In this document: positions 53,591 to 62,366 of the stretch, one piece after another
How positions within the stretch are numbered: the stretch's first letter is position 1
Layout: each line of letters begins with the position of its first letter
DNA from: Gemmatimonadaceae bacterium
GTDB lineage: Bacteria; Latescibacterota; UBA2968; UBA8231
Reading direction: 5' to 3'
Length of the DNA: 64,000 nt
Assembly (NCBI GenBank): GCA_026706075.1
Contig: JAPOZM010000002.1
Span: 62,001-126,000, forward strand
The notes under the pieces: generated by a model
Told to the model about the DNA's origin: nothing
Database searches by the model: none
What the model saw: the letters and a program-made list of their open reading frames with translations, nothing else
Position numbers and translations under genes: made by a program

Positions 53591-55729
53591 CTATCGCAAG
53601 AGGGTCAACTTCCTCGTGAGGACTTCCCCGGGGGTTACGAGGCGGCAAAAGTAGACTCCGCTCGACAGCGGCCTGGCACTGCCCAAACGCCAGGAGACAG
53701 TGTAAGAGCCTGCCCTCTGGACCTCGTTCACGAGAGTCTCAATCCGCTGTCCAAGAGCATTGTAGATGACGAGCGAAGCGAGACCGGATCGGGAGAGTGT
53801 GTAAGGAATCTCAGTCGAGGCGTTGAAGGGGTTGGGACAGTTGGGGTGCAAGGCGGTGTCCAGGGGTCTGGAAGAGTGATGCACTGCTGTCTTGACAGGG
53901 AGATAGAGGGCCAGGCTCTCAGGAAGGTCGCTAATCTCATCACCGAACAGCTGCACTTCAAAGGATTCTCCTCCCTCGGGAATCCATCGCGCATCGGTAC
54001 CGTCCTTGTTCGAGTGCTGCAGATACGCCCAAGTACCGTCGCCATGCAACCAACTGAACCAGGTGATCCAGAAGACCCCGTCAGTAGATAGGGCAATGGG
54101 GGAGGGATCTGTCCAATAGATGTCTCGTGCCGAGAAGTGCTCCTTTTCACGGCCGTCCAGGTCCATCCTCCACAACCCCCCTTCAGCTGTCCAATAGATG
54201 AAACCTTGTTGTCCATCAACAGCAATGTCGAGAATGTAGTACAGGCTGGACTCATCCCCATCATGGAGAGAATCAACGTTCGACCCCTCGTGGTCTGCGC
54301 AGAAAATGTCGCCTCTCCTACTCCAGCACAGTCGGTGGCTGGCTGAATCGTATGATATGCTCATGGGAGGCCTTTCGAATCCGCCTTCAATGGGGGGCCT
54401 TCCCAACTGGATCGCAGCCTCCGCACCAGATCCGTCCAGTTCGGAGAACCAGATCTCGCCTCTCTCATTGTCAGACCAGTAGACCCTGTCCTCGGTAGCC
54501 AACACATCAGAGACTTCAACGAAGTCTGAAGCAAGGACCTGAATGTCCGATCCATCCAATCCAGCCTCGAAGACGGAGCCTGCCAATCTGTCTCCCCAGA
54601 GGATCTTCCCGCGATCGGAATCCACGAAAATGCCGGCTGGACTTCGCACGGCAGGAGCGAAGAGGGTCTGCAAATCCTTCCCGTCCCTGTTGCAGCTTTG
54701 CAGGGTACCTGCGCGATCCGACCAGTAAATCCTCCCCTTGAAAACGGCCATATCCACTATGTTCGACATCCCCGGCCTGTCCCGGAAACCAGATGCATCG
54801 ATGACCAGATCGGATGAGGAACCCTCAAGTGCCGCTCTGAAGATCTCACCACCTTTCGCCCAATAGAGGTCCTCTTCCTCTGAATCAACCGCGATCTGCC
54901 GAGCCGGCACTTCCATGAGCAAGGAGACTCCTTCTCTCCCCTCTTCCGGACGCCCCTTCCCAATACCGCCAGGCGCAGACCAGTAGGTGACCCCGCTCTT
55001 GGGGTCTATCTCCAAATCGTGAATATCCTGCCATGTCATTGCATCACCATAGCCCGCCATGGCCGTCACGGGATAGACTCTCTTCCCGGGATTTCCTGTC
55101 ACCTCCAGAAGCACACCGTTGTCGGTGATGAAGGAGTCAATGTCAAAGGATGTCAGAAAGTCCCGGTCAATGAAGTAGAGTTTCCTGTTGACTGGATCGA
55201 CCGCTGCTTCATAAGGTGTCTCTGCATGACGCCACAACCAAAGGTCATACAAGTCCAGCGCTCGTTCTTCCGAGCCATCCCAAACATCAAGGTCAAAACC
55301 ACTGACACTCCCCGAAGTATAGTCTCCATGGCTCCAAGTCACTGTGATGTATATCTTGCGATCCTGCGAATCTATATCGATATGCACATCAAGCGGAGCA
55401 GCTTGGTGTCCCTCTCCATGTGCTCTGGAGATGACCTCCAGATCTGACCCATCCAGATCGGAACGATGAATCGTCACAGGCTTGTTCCAGTCGTGATGGG
55501 TCCAATAGATCTTCTCGTTCACTTCGTCGATCGCAATGCTGCCAGGACGCCGCACGTCAGCTTCGATAATCCACTCTTTGTTGGAAGCGTCCATGTCTGA
55601 CCGGGCTATGCCCCTCTCGGCTGTCCAGTAGATCTTGTTCTCGACCTCGGCGGGCGCCCAGGAAGCCCAGAGGGAGAGTAGAATGAGGAGCCGAGGCGAC
55701 CTTGAGACCACGGAGTTTACGCCGTCCAT
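53591..55729 (-). CDS. Secreted YWTD (LDL-receptor class B) propeller protein with FlgD-like C-terminus
   Basis: 712 residues from ATG 55729, with AAGGAGG 8 nt upstream and a signal peptide (SRSPRLLILLSLWASWAPA) close behind; the longer open frame is rejected. The body has many YWTD-type blades: NKIYWTAERGIARSDMD, EKIYWTHHDWN, RIYWSDRAGTLQSCNRDG, RVYWSDNERGEIWFSELDG, FIYWTAEGGLWRMDLDG. Enough are present for two six-bladed propellers. The last ~88 residues are the FlgD/T9SS-like module (NCPNPFNASTEIPYTL...TRKLTLLR). The gene is visibly less GC-rich than its neighbours, which hints at a different origin. Ligand unknown. Confidence 0.83.
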   Translation of the reverse strand: MDGVNSVVSRSPRLLILLSLWASWAPAEVENKIYWTAERGIARSDMDASNKEWIIEADVRRPGSIAIDEVNEKIYWTHHDWNKPVTIHRSDLDGSDLEVISRAHGEGHQAAPLDVHIDIDSQDRKIYITVTWSHGDYTSGSVSGFDLDVWDGSEERALDLYDLWLWRHAETPYEAAVDPVNRKLYFIDRDFLTSFDIDSFITDNGVLLEVTGNPGKRVYPVTAMAGYGDAMTWQDIHDLEIDPKSGVTYWSAPGGIGKGRPEEGREGVSLLMEVPARQIAVDSEEEDLYWAKGGEIFRAALEGSSSDLVIDASGFRDRPGMSNIVDMAVFKGRIYWSDRAGTLQSCNRDGKDLQTLFAPAVRSPAGIFVDSDRGKILWGDRLAGSVFEAGLDGSDIQVLASDFVEVSDVLATEDRVYWSDNERGEIWFSELDGSGAEAAIQLGRPPIEGGFERPPMSISYDSASHRLCWSRRGDIFCADHEGSNVDSLHDGDESSLYYILDIAVDGQQGFIYWTAEGGLWRMDLDGREKEHFSARDIYWTDPSPIALSTDGVFWITWFSWLHGDGTWAYLQHSNKDGTDARWIPEGGESFEVQLFGDEISDLPESLALYLPVKTAVHHSSRPLDTALHPNCPNPFNASTEIPYTLSRSGLASLVIYNALGQRIETLVNEVQRAGSYTVSWRLGSARPLSSGVYFCRLVTPGEVLTRKLTLLR

Positions 55730-55864
55730 TCCCCTGCCTCCTTCGAAGTGGCGATGCCCGGGAGTACGACCCAAGTATCCAGTATGGACCGGACTTCCGC
55801 GGGGTCGTTCCGGGCGGCGGGTCCCCGGGACCGGCCGACGGCGTCTCAAGCCCACGGCCTGCAC

Positions 55865-57274
55865 TCAATCCTCCACCTCGCCGTCCAGCAGCGCCCGCCC
55901 GTAGAGGATGTGGGGGATGTCCAGCCCCGGCCGCTCGAGCCGGTTGAACCGGGCCCACTGGATATCCCAGATCCGCGGGTCCCAGCGGCACAGCTCGACC
56001 CAGCCGCGGATGATCTTGCTGTCGCCGTCGGGTCCGTCCACGCGGCTGCCGATGCGCGGCTCCTCCAGCGACCCGTTCCACATCTGGTCCGTCAGGGTCC
56101 GCGTGAACCGCAGCATGTCCTCTCTCGTGAAGACCACGCCCCGGCGGAAGGCCTCGACGGCGAAGGTCACGTCGATCTGCCCGTGGCTGCTGTCCTCGGG
56201 CCGGCTGTGGTCCGGCCCCCCGGCCTCGGTCCAGTCCCAGTAGTTCCAGGTCCAGGCCTCTCCCGTCTCGTGGAGGTAGTGCCGGAAGTGGGCGGCCATC
56301 CGCGTGGCGCGCTCCAGGTAGAGGGGATTCTCCGAGACGTCCTTGAGCACCAGCCAGACCCGCGCCGGGGCCAGGTACTGGTTGTGGGGCAGGACGCGGT
56401 TGGGAAAGCGCTCGGCCGGGGACTCGGTGAACCGGTAGGCCCCCATGCCCGGCCCCACGTCCAGCCAGTGGCGCTCCTGCTTCTGCAGGACCCGTTCCTC
56501 GATCAGTTGCAGGTAGGAGCGGGCCTTCTCCTCGTAACGCCCCTTGAGGCGCGGGTCCTTCAGGGCCAGCTCGATGAACTGGGCCACGGGGTAGAGGATC
56601 ATGCCCTCGTGCACGGCGTACTCCAGGGGCGCCGGTCCCCAGGTCTCGACGCGGAAGCGGTCCCCGATCTCGGGCAGACCCTCCAACTTCACCTCGAAAC
56701 CGGCGATGCCGGGGATCGGCTCTCCCACGACGTGCGGCCCGTCGTGGACCACTTCCCGGGCGCCGCCGCTCCTCTGCCGCACGGTGAAGCGGTCGTCCCC
56801 GGTGCGTTCGACGACGTATTCCGCGTCGACCGCCTCGTGGGCCTGCTGGATGTTCGTCACCCGCGCCTCGCCGGGCAGGATCCGCGCCGTCCCCCGGTTG
56901 TGCAACTCCCTGGCGCGCATGCGGGAGACGGAGTACCGGTCCGCCTGCCACCCGGCGATCCCGTCGCCATCGTGGTCGCCCATGTTCGCCGCCATGCGGT
57001 CGAAGTGGTCGACCACCTTGTCCAGCCACCGCGCGTCCCCGGTGACGCGGTACATCTTGATGTAGGCGTTCAGGTAGTAGCTCTCGCCCCAGGCCAGGGC
57101 CGACGAGGTCTTCTGGTCCGAGTACGCCCTCCCCTCGTTGCGCGAGTCGTCGAAGGCGACGAACTCCGAGATCAGGGCCTCGCGGTCGAATCCGGTCACC
57201 TGGGCCTGCCCTTCGCCAGGGGTGAGCAGCGCGAGGCCGGCCGCGGCGGCCGGCCATGTCGGGATCGGTCTCAT
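55865..57274 (-). CDS. Secreted (alpha/alpha) toroid protein, glucuronyl-epimerase/lyase-like
   Basis: 469 residues from ATG 57274, GAGGAGG 7 nt upstream, with a signal peptide (MRPIPTWPAAAAGLALLTPGEGQA). The first part is helical (FVAFDDSRNEGRAYSDQKTSSALAWGESYYLNAYIKMYRVTGD), a beta insertion follows (about 185-245), and the second half (LPHNQYLAPARVWLVLKDVSENPLYLERATRMAAHFRHYL...WTWNYWDW...SHGQIDVTFAVEAF) resembles the toroid of D-glucuronyl C5-epimerases or polysaccharide lyases. His, Tyr and Trp residues line the expected cleft, but I cannot name catalytic residues. It is probably periplasmic polysaccharide-active. A dead fragment of a second copy is at 42.5 kb. Confidence 0.6.
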   Translation of the reverse strand: MRPIPTWPAAAAGLALLTPGEGQAQVTGFDREALISEFVAFDDSRNEGRAYSDQKTSSALAWGESYYLNAYIKMYRVTGDARWLDKVVDHFDRMAANMGDHDGDGIAGWQADRYSVSRMRARELHNRGTARILPGEARVTNIQQAHEAVDAEYVVERTGDDRFTVRQRSGGAREVVHDGPHVVGEPIPGIAGFEVKLEGLPEIGDRFRVETWGPAPLEYAVHEGMILYPVAQFIELALKDPRLKGRYEEKARSYLQLIEERVLQKQERHWLDVGPGMGAYRFTESPAERFPNRVLPHNQYLAPARVWLVLKDVSENPLYLERATRMAAHFRHYLHETGEAWTWNYWDWTEAGGPDHSRPEDSSHGQIDVTFAVEAFRRGVVFTREDMLRFTRTLTDQMWNGSLEEPRIGSRVDGPDGDSKIIRGWVELCRWDPRIWDIQWARFNRLERPGLDIPHILYGRALLDGEVED

Positions 57275-57551
57275 CGGGTGCCTCCTCGAGTCGGCTTCCA
57301 CCTCGGCAAGGTACCGCCGCCGCGGAGCCGGGATCAATCGCTTCGGCCATCGCGGCTGCAGCTCCGGGGTTCGGGCCGCGGCGCCGAGGCCGGAGCCATC
57401 GACCAAAGGCTCGGGCTGGCTCGCCCCCTCCTTCGCCGCCACGCTCCCTGCTCGACTCCCCCCGCGCCCTTGACGCTGCCCGCGGCCTCGCGGAACCTAT
57501 GCCGCCGTCAGAGCGCACCGCCCCCGCCCCCGCAACCCCGAGCGAGGCCCC
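57275..57551. promoter_or_regulatory. Divergent promoter region
   Basis: A 277-bp gap between the divergent toroid gene and the plus-strand operon, so both promoters must be here. It is GC-rich with no clear boxes; the plus gene has GAGG 5 nt before ATG 57552. Confidence 0.4.
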
Positions 57552-58739
57552 ATGGATCCCCTTCGCGTCGCCGCCATCTGCACGATCTACTACCCCAAGT
57601 CGCACGCCGACGTGATCGTCACCAAGTTCCTGGAGGGGGCGTCCACGGACGAGGGCTTCCGGCCCTTCGACGACGTGCGCGTCACCTCCGTGTACATCGA
57701 CCACGTACTGGAGAACGACGTCGGCCTGGGGCGCCTGGCCAAGCACGGGGTCCCCCATCACCCCAGCATCCGCCGCGCCCTGCACGCCGGGTCCAACGAG
57801 TTGAACGTGGACGCCGTGCTCCTCGTGGGCGAGCACGGGGACTACCCGTGGAACGAGCGCGGCCGGCACATGTACCCGCGGCGCTACTTCTTCGAGCAGA
57901 TCGCCGGCGTCTTCGGCGAGAGCGGCCGCGTGGTCCCGGTCTTCAGCGACAAGCACCTGGCCTACAGCTGGGACGACGCGGCCTGGATGTGGGCCCGCAA
58001 ACAGGAGCTCGGAATCCCGCTCATGGCCGGGTCCTCCCTGCCCCTGTGCTGGCGCCGGCCGTGGCTGGAGTACGACAAGGGCGTCGAGCTGGAGGAGGTC
58101 ATGGCCCTCAGCTACGGATCGGTGGAGGCCTACGGCTATCACGCCCTCGAGAGCCTGCAGTGCATGGCCGAACGGCGCGCCGGCGGCGAGACCGGCGTCG
58201 TCTCCGTGCAGTGCCTGGAGGGCGACGATGTGTGGCGGGCCCGGGACCGGGGCGAGTGGTCCCAGGACCTGGCCGCGGCCATGCTGGCCGCCGCGGAAAA
58301 GGCCCCGAGCGACGACCCCGAGGAGTACGACGAGCCCACCCTCTTCCTGGTGCGCTACGCCGACGGCCTGAAGGCATCGGTCCTGCATCTCAAGGGCGTG
58401 AGCACCTTCGCCTACGCCGCGCGGCGGCGGGACGGCACCGTCGACGCCAGCGAGTTCCACACCCAGGGAGGGGGGCCCTTCGCCCACTTCGGCTACCTCA
58501 CCCGCAACATCGAGCAGTTCTTCCGCACCGGGGTGCCGCCGTACCCCTGCGAGCGCACCCTGCTGATCACGGGCGTCATCGACGCGGTCATGAACTCCCG
58601 CAGCGAGGAGTGCCGCGTCATCGAGACGCCCTGGCTCGACATCCGCTACGAGTCCTACGACGAGATGCCCCTGCGCCCGCGGGGGCCCCGGCCGGTAGGA
58701 GCCTGTCTCGATCCGAACGCCCCCGACATGCCGGCATGA
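57552..58739 (+). CDS. Conserved protein of unknown function, first gene of catabolic operon
   Basis: 395 residues. I recognise the pattern as a conserved hypothetical family (VGEHGDYPWNERGRHMYPRRYFFEQIAGVFGESGRVVPVFSDKHLAYSWDDA, LMAGSSLPLCWRRPWLEY, EAYGYHALESLQCMAERR) that occurs in planctomycetes and related uncultured phyla, but not its activity. The N-terminus VAAICTIYYPKSHADVIV and the layout resemble Gfo/Idh/MocA-type dehydrogenases, although a GxGxxG NAD motif is absent. The C-terminal part resembles the sugar-oxidoreductase C-domain. It overlaps the next gene as ATGA. A role in carbohydrate processing is inferred from its neighbours. Confidence 0.68.
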   Translation: MDPLRVAAICTIYYPKSHADVIVTKFLEGASTDEGFRPFDDVRVTSVYIDHVLENDVGLGRLAKHGVPHHPSIRRALHAGSNELNVDAVLLVGEHGDYPWNERGRHMYPRRYFFEQIAGVFGESGRVVPVFSDKHLAYSWDDAAWMWARKQELGIPLMAGSSLPLCWRRPWLEYDKGVELEEVMALSYGSVEAYGYHALESLQCMAERRAGGETGVVSVQCLEGDDVWRARDRGEWSQDLAAAMLAAAEKAPSDDPEEYDEPTLFLVRYADGLKASVLHLKGVSTFAYAARRRDGTVDASEFHTQGGGPFAHFGYLTRNIEQFFRTGVPPYPCERTLLITGVIDAVMNSRSEECRVIETPWLDIRYESYDEMPLRPRGPRPVGACLDPNAPDMPA

Positions 58740-59965
58740 GTGCCTACCCGACCCATCGGTCCATCAATGCGCTGGCCCACCCTCCGCCGGAGTACGGTCC
58801 GGCGCAGAAGGCGCTGCTGAACCACGAGGCTTTCGCCGATGTGGAAGCGGAGGTGACGCGCTTCCCCGGGTATGTGCCGACGCCGCTGATCGCGTTGGAC
58901 GGTCTCGCTTCCGCCAGCGGTGTCGAGGGCCTTTGGTGCAAGCACGAAGGGCATCGGTTCGAGGTGGGCAGCTTCAAGCCGACGGGGCCCGTCTATGCGA
59001 TGTTGTCCGTGTTGAAGGGTGAAGTCAGGAAAGCCACCGGGGCGGAAACGGTCACGACGCAGGATCTGATGGATCGCAAGCATGAAGCGGTGACGAGGGA
59101 GATCACCGTCTCGGCGGCGACATCGGGGAATCACGGACGGGCCCTGGCCTGGGGGGCCCGCATGTTCGGCTGCCGATGCGTGATCTACATGAACGACGGT
59201 GTCAGCGCCGGCCGGGAGGAAGCGATCGCCGCCTACGGGGCGGAGGTGGTGCGCGTTCCGGGGAGCTACGATCGAACCGTGCAACGCTCCTACGAGGACG
59301 CCGAGAGGCTCGGCCATTTCCCCATATCGGACGAGAAGTCCTCGGAGTATCCCCACATCTCCCGCGAGATCATGCAGGGGTACGCCATGGTGGCCGACGA
59401 GATCTTCCGACAGTTCAGCGGCGACCCGCCGCCCACCCATGTCCTTGTCCCCGGAGGCGGCGGCCGTCTGGCCGCGGCCACCTGCGGGCACCTGTGGGAG
59501 CGATACGGGAGCAGCCATCCGCGGGTCGTCGTCGTCGAGCCCACCAACTCCGCGTGCCTCTACCACAGCGCCCTCGACGACGGCGCCGCAACCGTGAGCA
59601 GCGACGGCCGGTCGGTCATGGACGGACTGGTGGTCGAGTCCGCCTCGCCCCAGGCGTGGGAGATCCTGAGGGCCGGCGCCTTCGCCTTTCTCACGGTCCC
59701 GGACGAAGCCGCTGTCGATGCCATGCGCCAGGCGGCGGCCGGTGTCGGCGGCGATCCACCGCTCGTCATCGGCGAGACGGGGATCGCGGCGTGGGCGGGA
59801 CTGCTGGCCGCGACCCGTGACGAAGAGTTGAAGCAGCAGCTTGGAATCGACTCCGGCAGCCGCGTCGTCGTCATCGCCACCGAAGGGGCGACCGACCCGG
59901 AGGTCTATGGCAGCCTCGTCGGCAGGACCCCTGATGCGGTCCTGGCGCAGGAGGACTCCGAGTGA
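58736..59965 (+). CDS. PLP-dependent diaminopropionate ammonia-lyase-like enzyme
   Basis: 409 residues from ATG 58736, overlapping the previous stop (ATGA). It belongs to the tryptophan-synthase-beta-like fold: FEVGSFKPTG supplies the PLP lysine (Lys81), ATSGNHGRALAWGA the phosphate-binding Asn loop, VPGGGGRLAAA the Gly-rich loop, and VVIATEGATDPEVY the C-terminus. The layout matches diaminopropionate ammonia-lyase (E. coli YgeX: PTPL.ALD.LA, TTDGNHGRGVAWAA, ISTEGDTD) closely. That enzyme makes pyruvate and ammonia from 2,3-diaminopropionate. The Lys context differs slightly (SFKPTG for AFKMLG), so other beta-elimination substrates are possible. Confidence 0.78.
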   Translation: MSAYPTHRSINALAHPPPEYGPAQKALLNHEAFADVEAEVTRFPGYVPTPLIALDGLASASGVEGLWCKHEGHRFEVGSFKPTGPVYAMLSVLKGEVRKATGAETVTTQDLMDRKHEAVTREITVSAATSGNHGRALAWGARMFGCRCVIYMNDGVSAGREEAIAAYGAEVVRVPGSYDRTVQRSYEDAERLGHFPISDEKSSEYPHISREIMQGYAMVADEIFRQFSGDPPPTHVLVPGGGGRLAAATCGHLWERYGSSHPRVVVVEPTNSACLYHSALDDGAATVSSDGRSVMDGLVVESASPQAWEILRAGAFAFLTVPDEAAVDAMRQAAAGVGGDPPLVIGETGIAAWAGLLAATRDEELKQQLGIDSGSRVVVIATEGATDPEVYGSLVGRTPDAVLAQEDSE

Positions 59966-61329
59966 CCGACCGCGTCCTCCAGGGCCTGGTCCCCCAGATC
60001 GAGCGCCTGGCGCAGACCAGGGTCGCCGAACACAGACTCCCCGGCATGGCCCTCGGCATCGTCCGCGACCGGGAGCTCGCCTGGTTCGGCGGCTTCGGCG
60101 CGGCCGATCTCGATTCGGGCGCAAGGCCCACCGAGGAGACGATCGCCCGCGTCGCCTCGGTGACCAAGACCTTCACCACCACGGCGATCCTGCGGTTGCG
60201 GGACGAGGGCCGGCTCACGTTGGAAGATCCGCTGGCCAGGCACGTCCCCGAGTTCGCCTCGGCCCGCGCCGTCCGCGGCGACGTGGAAGGGGTGACGCTG
60301 CGTAGACTGCTGACCCACCGCTCGGGGCTGGTCACCGAGTCGCCGACCCGCGCCTGGAGCGACCTCGACTTCCCCAGCCGCGAAGAGATGCTGGCCAAAC
60401 TGCCGGAGACGGGAATCGTCATCCCCCAGGACTCCGCCTTCAAGTACTCGAACCTCGCCTTCGGCTTGCTCGGCGAGGTGGTCTACCGGGTCACGGGCAC
60501 GCCATACACGGAGTACGTCCACGCCAACATCATCGAGCCCCTCGGCCTGACATCGACCGTATACGACCTCACGGACCAGCTGCGTCCCCGCTTTTTCACC
60601 GGCTACAACCCGTCCCCCTGGCAGGACCGTCCCGAGCGCGCTCCCTACGCCCACCTGAAGGGGATCTCGGCCGGCGGCCAACTGCACTCCACCGTGAGCG
60701 ACCTGGCGAAGTGGATCTCCTTCCAGTTCCACGGAGACGCGCGGGTGCTCAGGGCCGAGACACTGGTGGAGATTCAACGGCCGCAATACGTCGAGCCGGA
60801 CTGGTCGGCGGGACAGTGCCTGGGCTGGCGCGCCACCCGCATCGGCGACCACGTCTACCACAATCACGGCGGCGGCATCCACGGCTTCGGGACGCAGGTG
60901 TGGTTCAACGTTCCGAGCCGGACGGGTGTGGTCCTGCTCATCAACATGTGGCCCCCCCACGGCGGCCTCGAGACAGCGCAGCAGGTGCTCGAGATGGTGC
61001 TTGGCGCCGACGAGGCGGCGCCGTCCGTACCCGAGCCTTCGAGGCTTGAACCGACGCCGACGGCGCTGCAGCGGTTCCTCGGCCACTATCGCGCCGAGCC
61101 GGGACTCGACGTGAACATCGAGTGGCGCGACGGCGCCCTGCGGCTGGTCCCCCCCGGCGGTGCCGCCCTGGCGCTGCACGCCCCGGCCGTCCTCGAAGCG
61201 ACCGGCATCGAGAATGAATGGCTCGTCCGCGGCGGCCGGGCCGCGGGGGAGACGGCCCGCTTCGAGTTCGATGGGGACAGGGTGATCAGCTACGAGCTCG
61301 GAACTCTCGTTTTCCGGAAACTGTCATGA
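59962..61329 (+). CDS. Serine hydrolase, class C beta-lactamase/esterase family
   Basis: 455 residues from GTG 59962 (GTGA overlap). All three signatures of the family are present: SVTK (Ser66, Lys69), YSN (Tyr162-Asn164) and HGG (His302-Gly304). A DUF3471-like tail (LGHYRAEPGLDVNIEWRDGALRLVPPGG) follows from about 370. No signal peptide is visible, so the protein is cytoplasmic. In an operon with lyase and phosphodiesterase genes it more likely acts as an esterase or D-amino-acid amidase than a resistance beta-lactamase. Confidence 0.9.
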   Translation: MTDRVLQGLVPQIERLAQTRVAEHRLPGMALGIVRDRELAWFGGFGAADLDSGARPTEETIARVASVTKTFTTTAILRLRDEGRLTLEDPLARHVPEFASARAVRGDVEGVTLRRLLTHRSGLVTESPTRAWSDLDFPSREEMLAKLPETGIVIPQDSAFKYSNLAFGLLGEVVYRVTGTPYTEYVHANIIEPLGLTSTVYDLTDQLRPRFFTGYNPSPWQDRPERAPYAHLKGISAGGQLHSTVSDLAKWISFQFHGDARVLRAETLVEIQRPQYVEPDWSAGQCLGWRATRIGDHVYHNHGGGIHGFGTQVWFNVPSRTGVVLLINMWPPHGGLETAQQVLEMVLGADEAAPSVPEPSRLEPTPTALQRFLGHYRAEPGLDVNIEWRDGALRLVPPGGAALALHAPAVLEATGIENEWLVRGGRAAGETARFEFDGDRVISYELGTLVFRKLS

Positions 61330-62366
61330 GGACCTTCCGGCTCTGGGCGGGCGGAGATGCGCACGTGGGCACGGACCTGGCGCGCGGCGATCGCCGCAGT
61401 CTTGCCGAGGCGATCCTGCAGGCCGAAAGGGGTGGCGCCGAGGGCGGCCCCCCCTTCGAGTGGGACATCATGCTCGACATCGGGGACCTCTCCGGGTCGC
61501 AGACGCCGCCGGATGACGAGGAGGGGGAAGAGGTGGCGCGCCAGTACGGCGCCTCGACCCTGCATCCCCGGGAGGACTTCTACAACATCGTGGGCAACCA
61601 CGACGCCAGCGGCCCGGGCGAGCCGTGCCAGTGGTGGTTCCGCAAGTGGGTCGATCCCACCGGGGAGAACAGCGAGCACTCCGGCGTTCACGCCCACCGG
61701 CGTCCCTGGCCGGTGGAGGGGACCTGGGAGCGGTACTCGTTCCAGGTGGGGAACATCCTGTTCCTGGCCATGGGTGACCGCAACGACGGCGGGCCTCCCG
61801 TCGGCCGGGGCGAGAGAGGCGGATATCCCGCCGGCGCGGTGACGCGGGAGACCTTCGAGTGGTGGCGAGAGAAGGTCGAAGCGAACCAGGACCGGATCAT
61901 CGTGACCGCCCACCACCACATGTTGAAGGAGACGACCGTGGCCTCCGGCCCCTGGGAGGGGGTCGACGGCGGCTACCACGGCCGCTTCGAGGACGGGGCC
62001 CCCATGGGCGCATCGTATCTCCATTTCGTGGGAGGAGAGCCGGACGCGGGGTCCTTCGAGTCCTGGCTGGAGGCGAACCCGGGGGCGATCGACCTGTGGC
62101 TGGGAGGGCACACCCACACGAACCCGGATGACACACACGGCGGCCGGTCTCACGTGGAGCGGAAGTGGGGCGTGACCTTCGTGAATGTGTCAGCCATATC
62201 GAGATACCACGGACGGAGGAACATCTCCATGAGCCGGCTGTTGACGTTTTCGGAAGGGGCGGCGGAGGTCAACATCAAGTGCTACCTCCACATGAGCGAT
62301 TACGCGCCCCAGGGGTGGTACGACAAGGCGGAGAGGACGGCGCCGCTGAGGAGACCGTTCACATGA
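61326..62366 (+). CDS. Calcineurin-like metallophosphoesterase
   Basis: 346 residues from ATG 61326 (ATGA overlap with the hydrolase). Metal-binding motifs in order: GGDAHVG (Asp11, His13), DIGDLSG (Asp54 region), GNHD (90-93), VTAHHHM and GGHTHTN. The N-terminal motif is DxH as in the family. No signal peptide, so it is cytoplasmic. It probably hydrolyses phosphomono- or diesters; the context with GDPD suggests glycerophospho- or cyclic-phosphate compounds. It overlaps the next gene by ATGA. Confidence 0.88.
   Translation: MRTFRLWAGGDAHVGTDLARGDRRSLAEAILQAERGGAEGGPPFEWDIMLDIGDLSGSQTPPDDEEGEEVARQYGASTLHPREDFYNIVGNHDASGPGEPCQWWFRKWVDPTGENSEHSGVHAHRRPWPVEGTWERYSFQVGNILFLAMGDRNDGGPPVGRGERGGYPAGAVTRETFEWWREKVEANQDRIIVTAHHHMLKETTVASGPWEGVDGGYHGRFEDGAPMGASYLHFVGGEPDAGSFESWLEANPGAIDLWLGGHTHTNPDDTHGGRSHVERKWGVTFVNVSAISRYHGRRNISMSRLLTFSEGAAEVNIKCYLHMSDYAPQGWYDKAERTAPLRRPFT

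Noticed and set aside
55557-58487. A 976-codon minus-strand frame
   Set aside because: It is antisense to the operon's first gene and overlaps the toroid gene in another frame; no family pattern is visible.
55748-59965. A 1405-codon plus-strand frame
   Set aside because: Only its last 409 codons (from 58736) are a real gene; the front part is antisense to the toroid gene and out of frame with the 395-residue gene, with no recognisable domains and Arg/Pro-rich composition.
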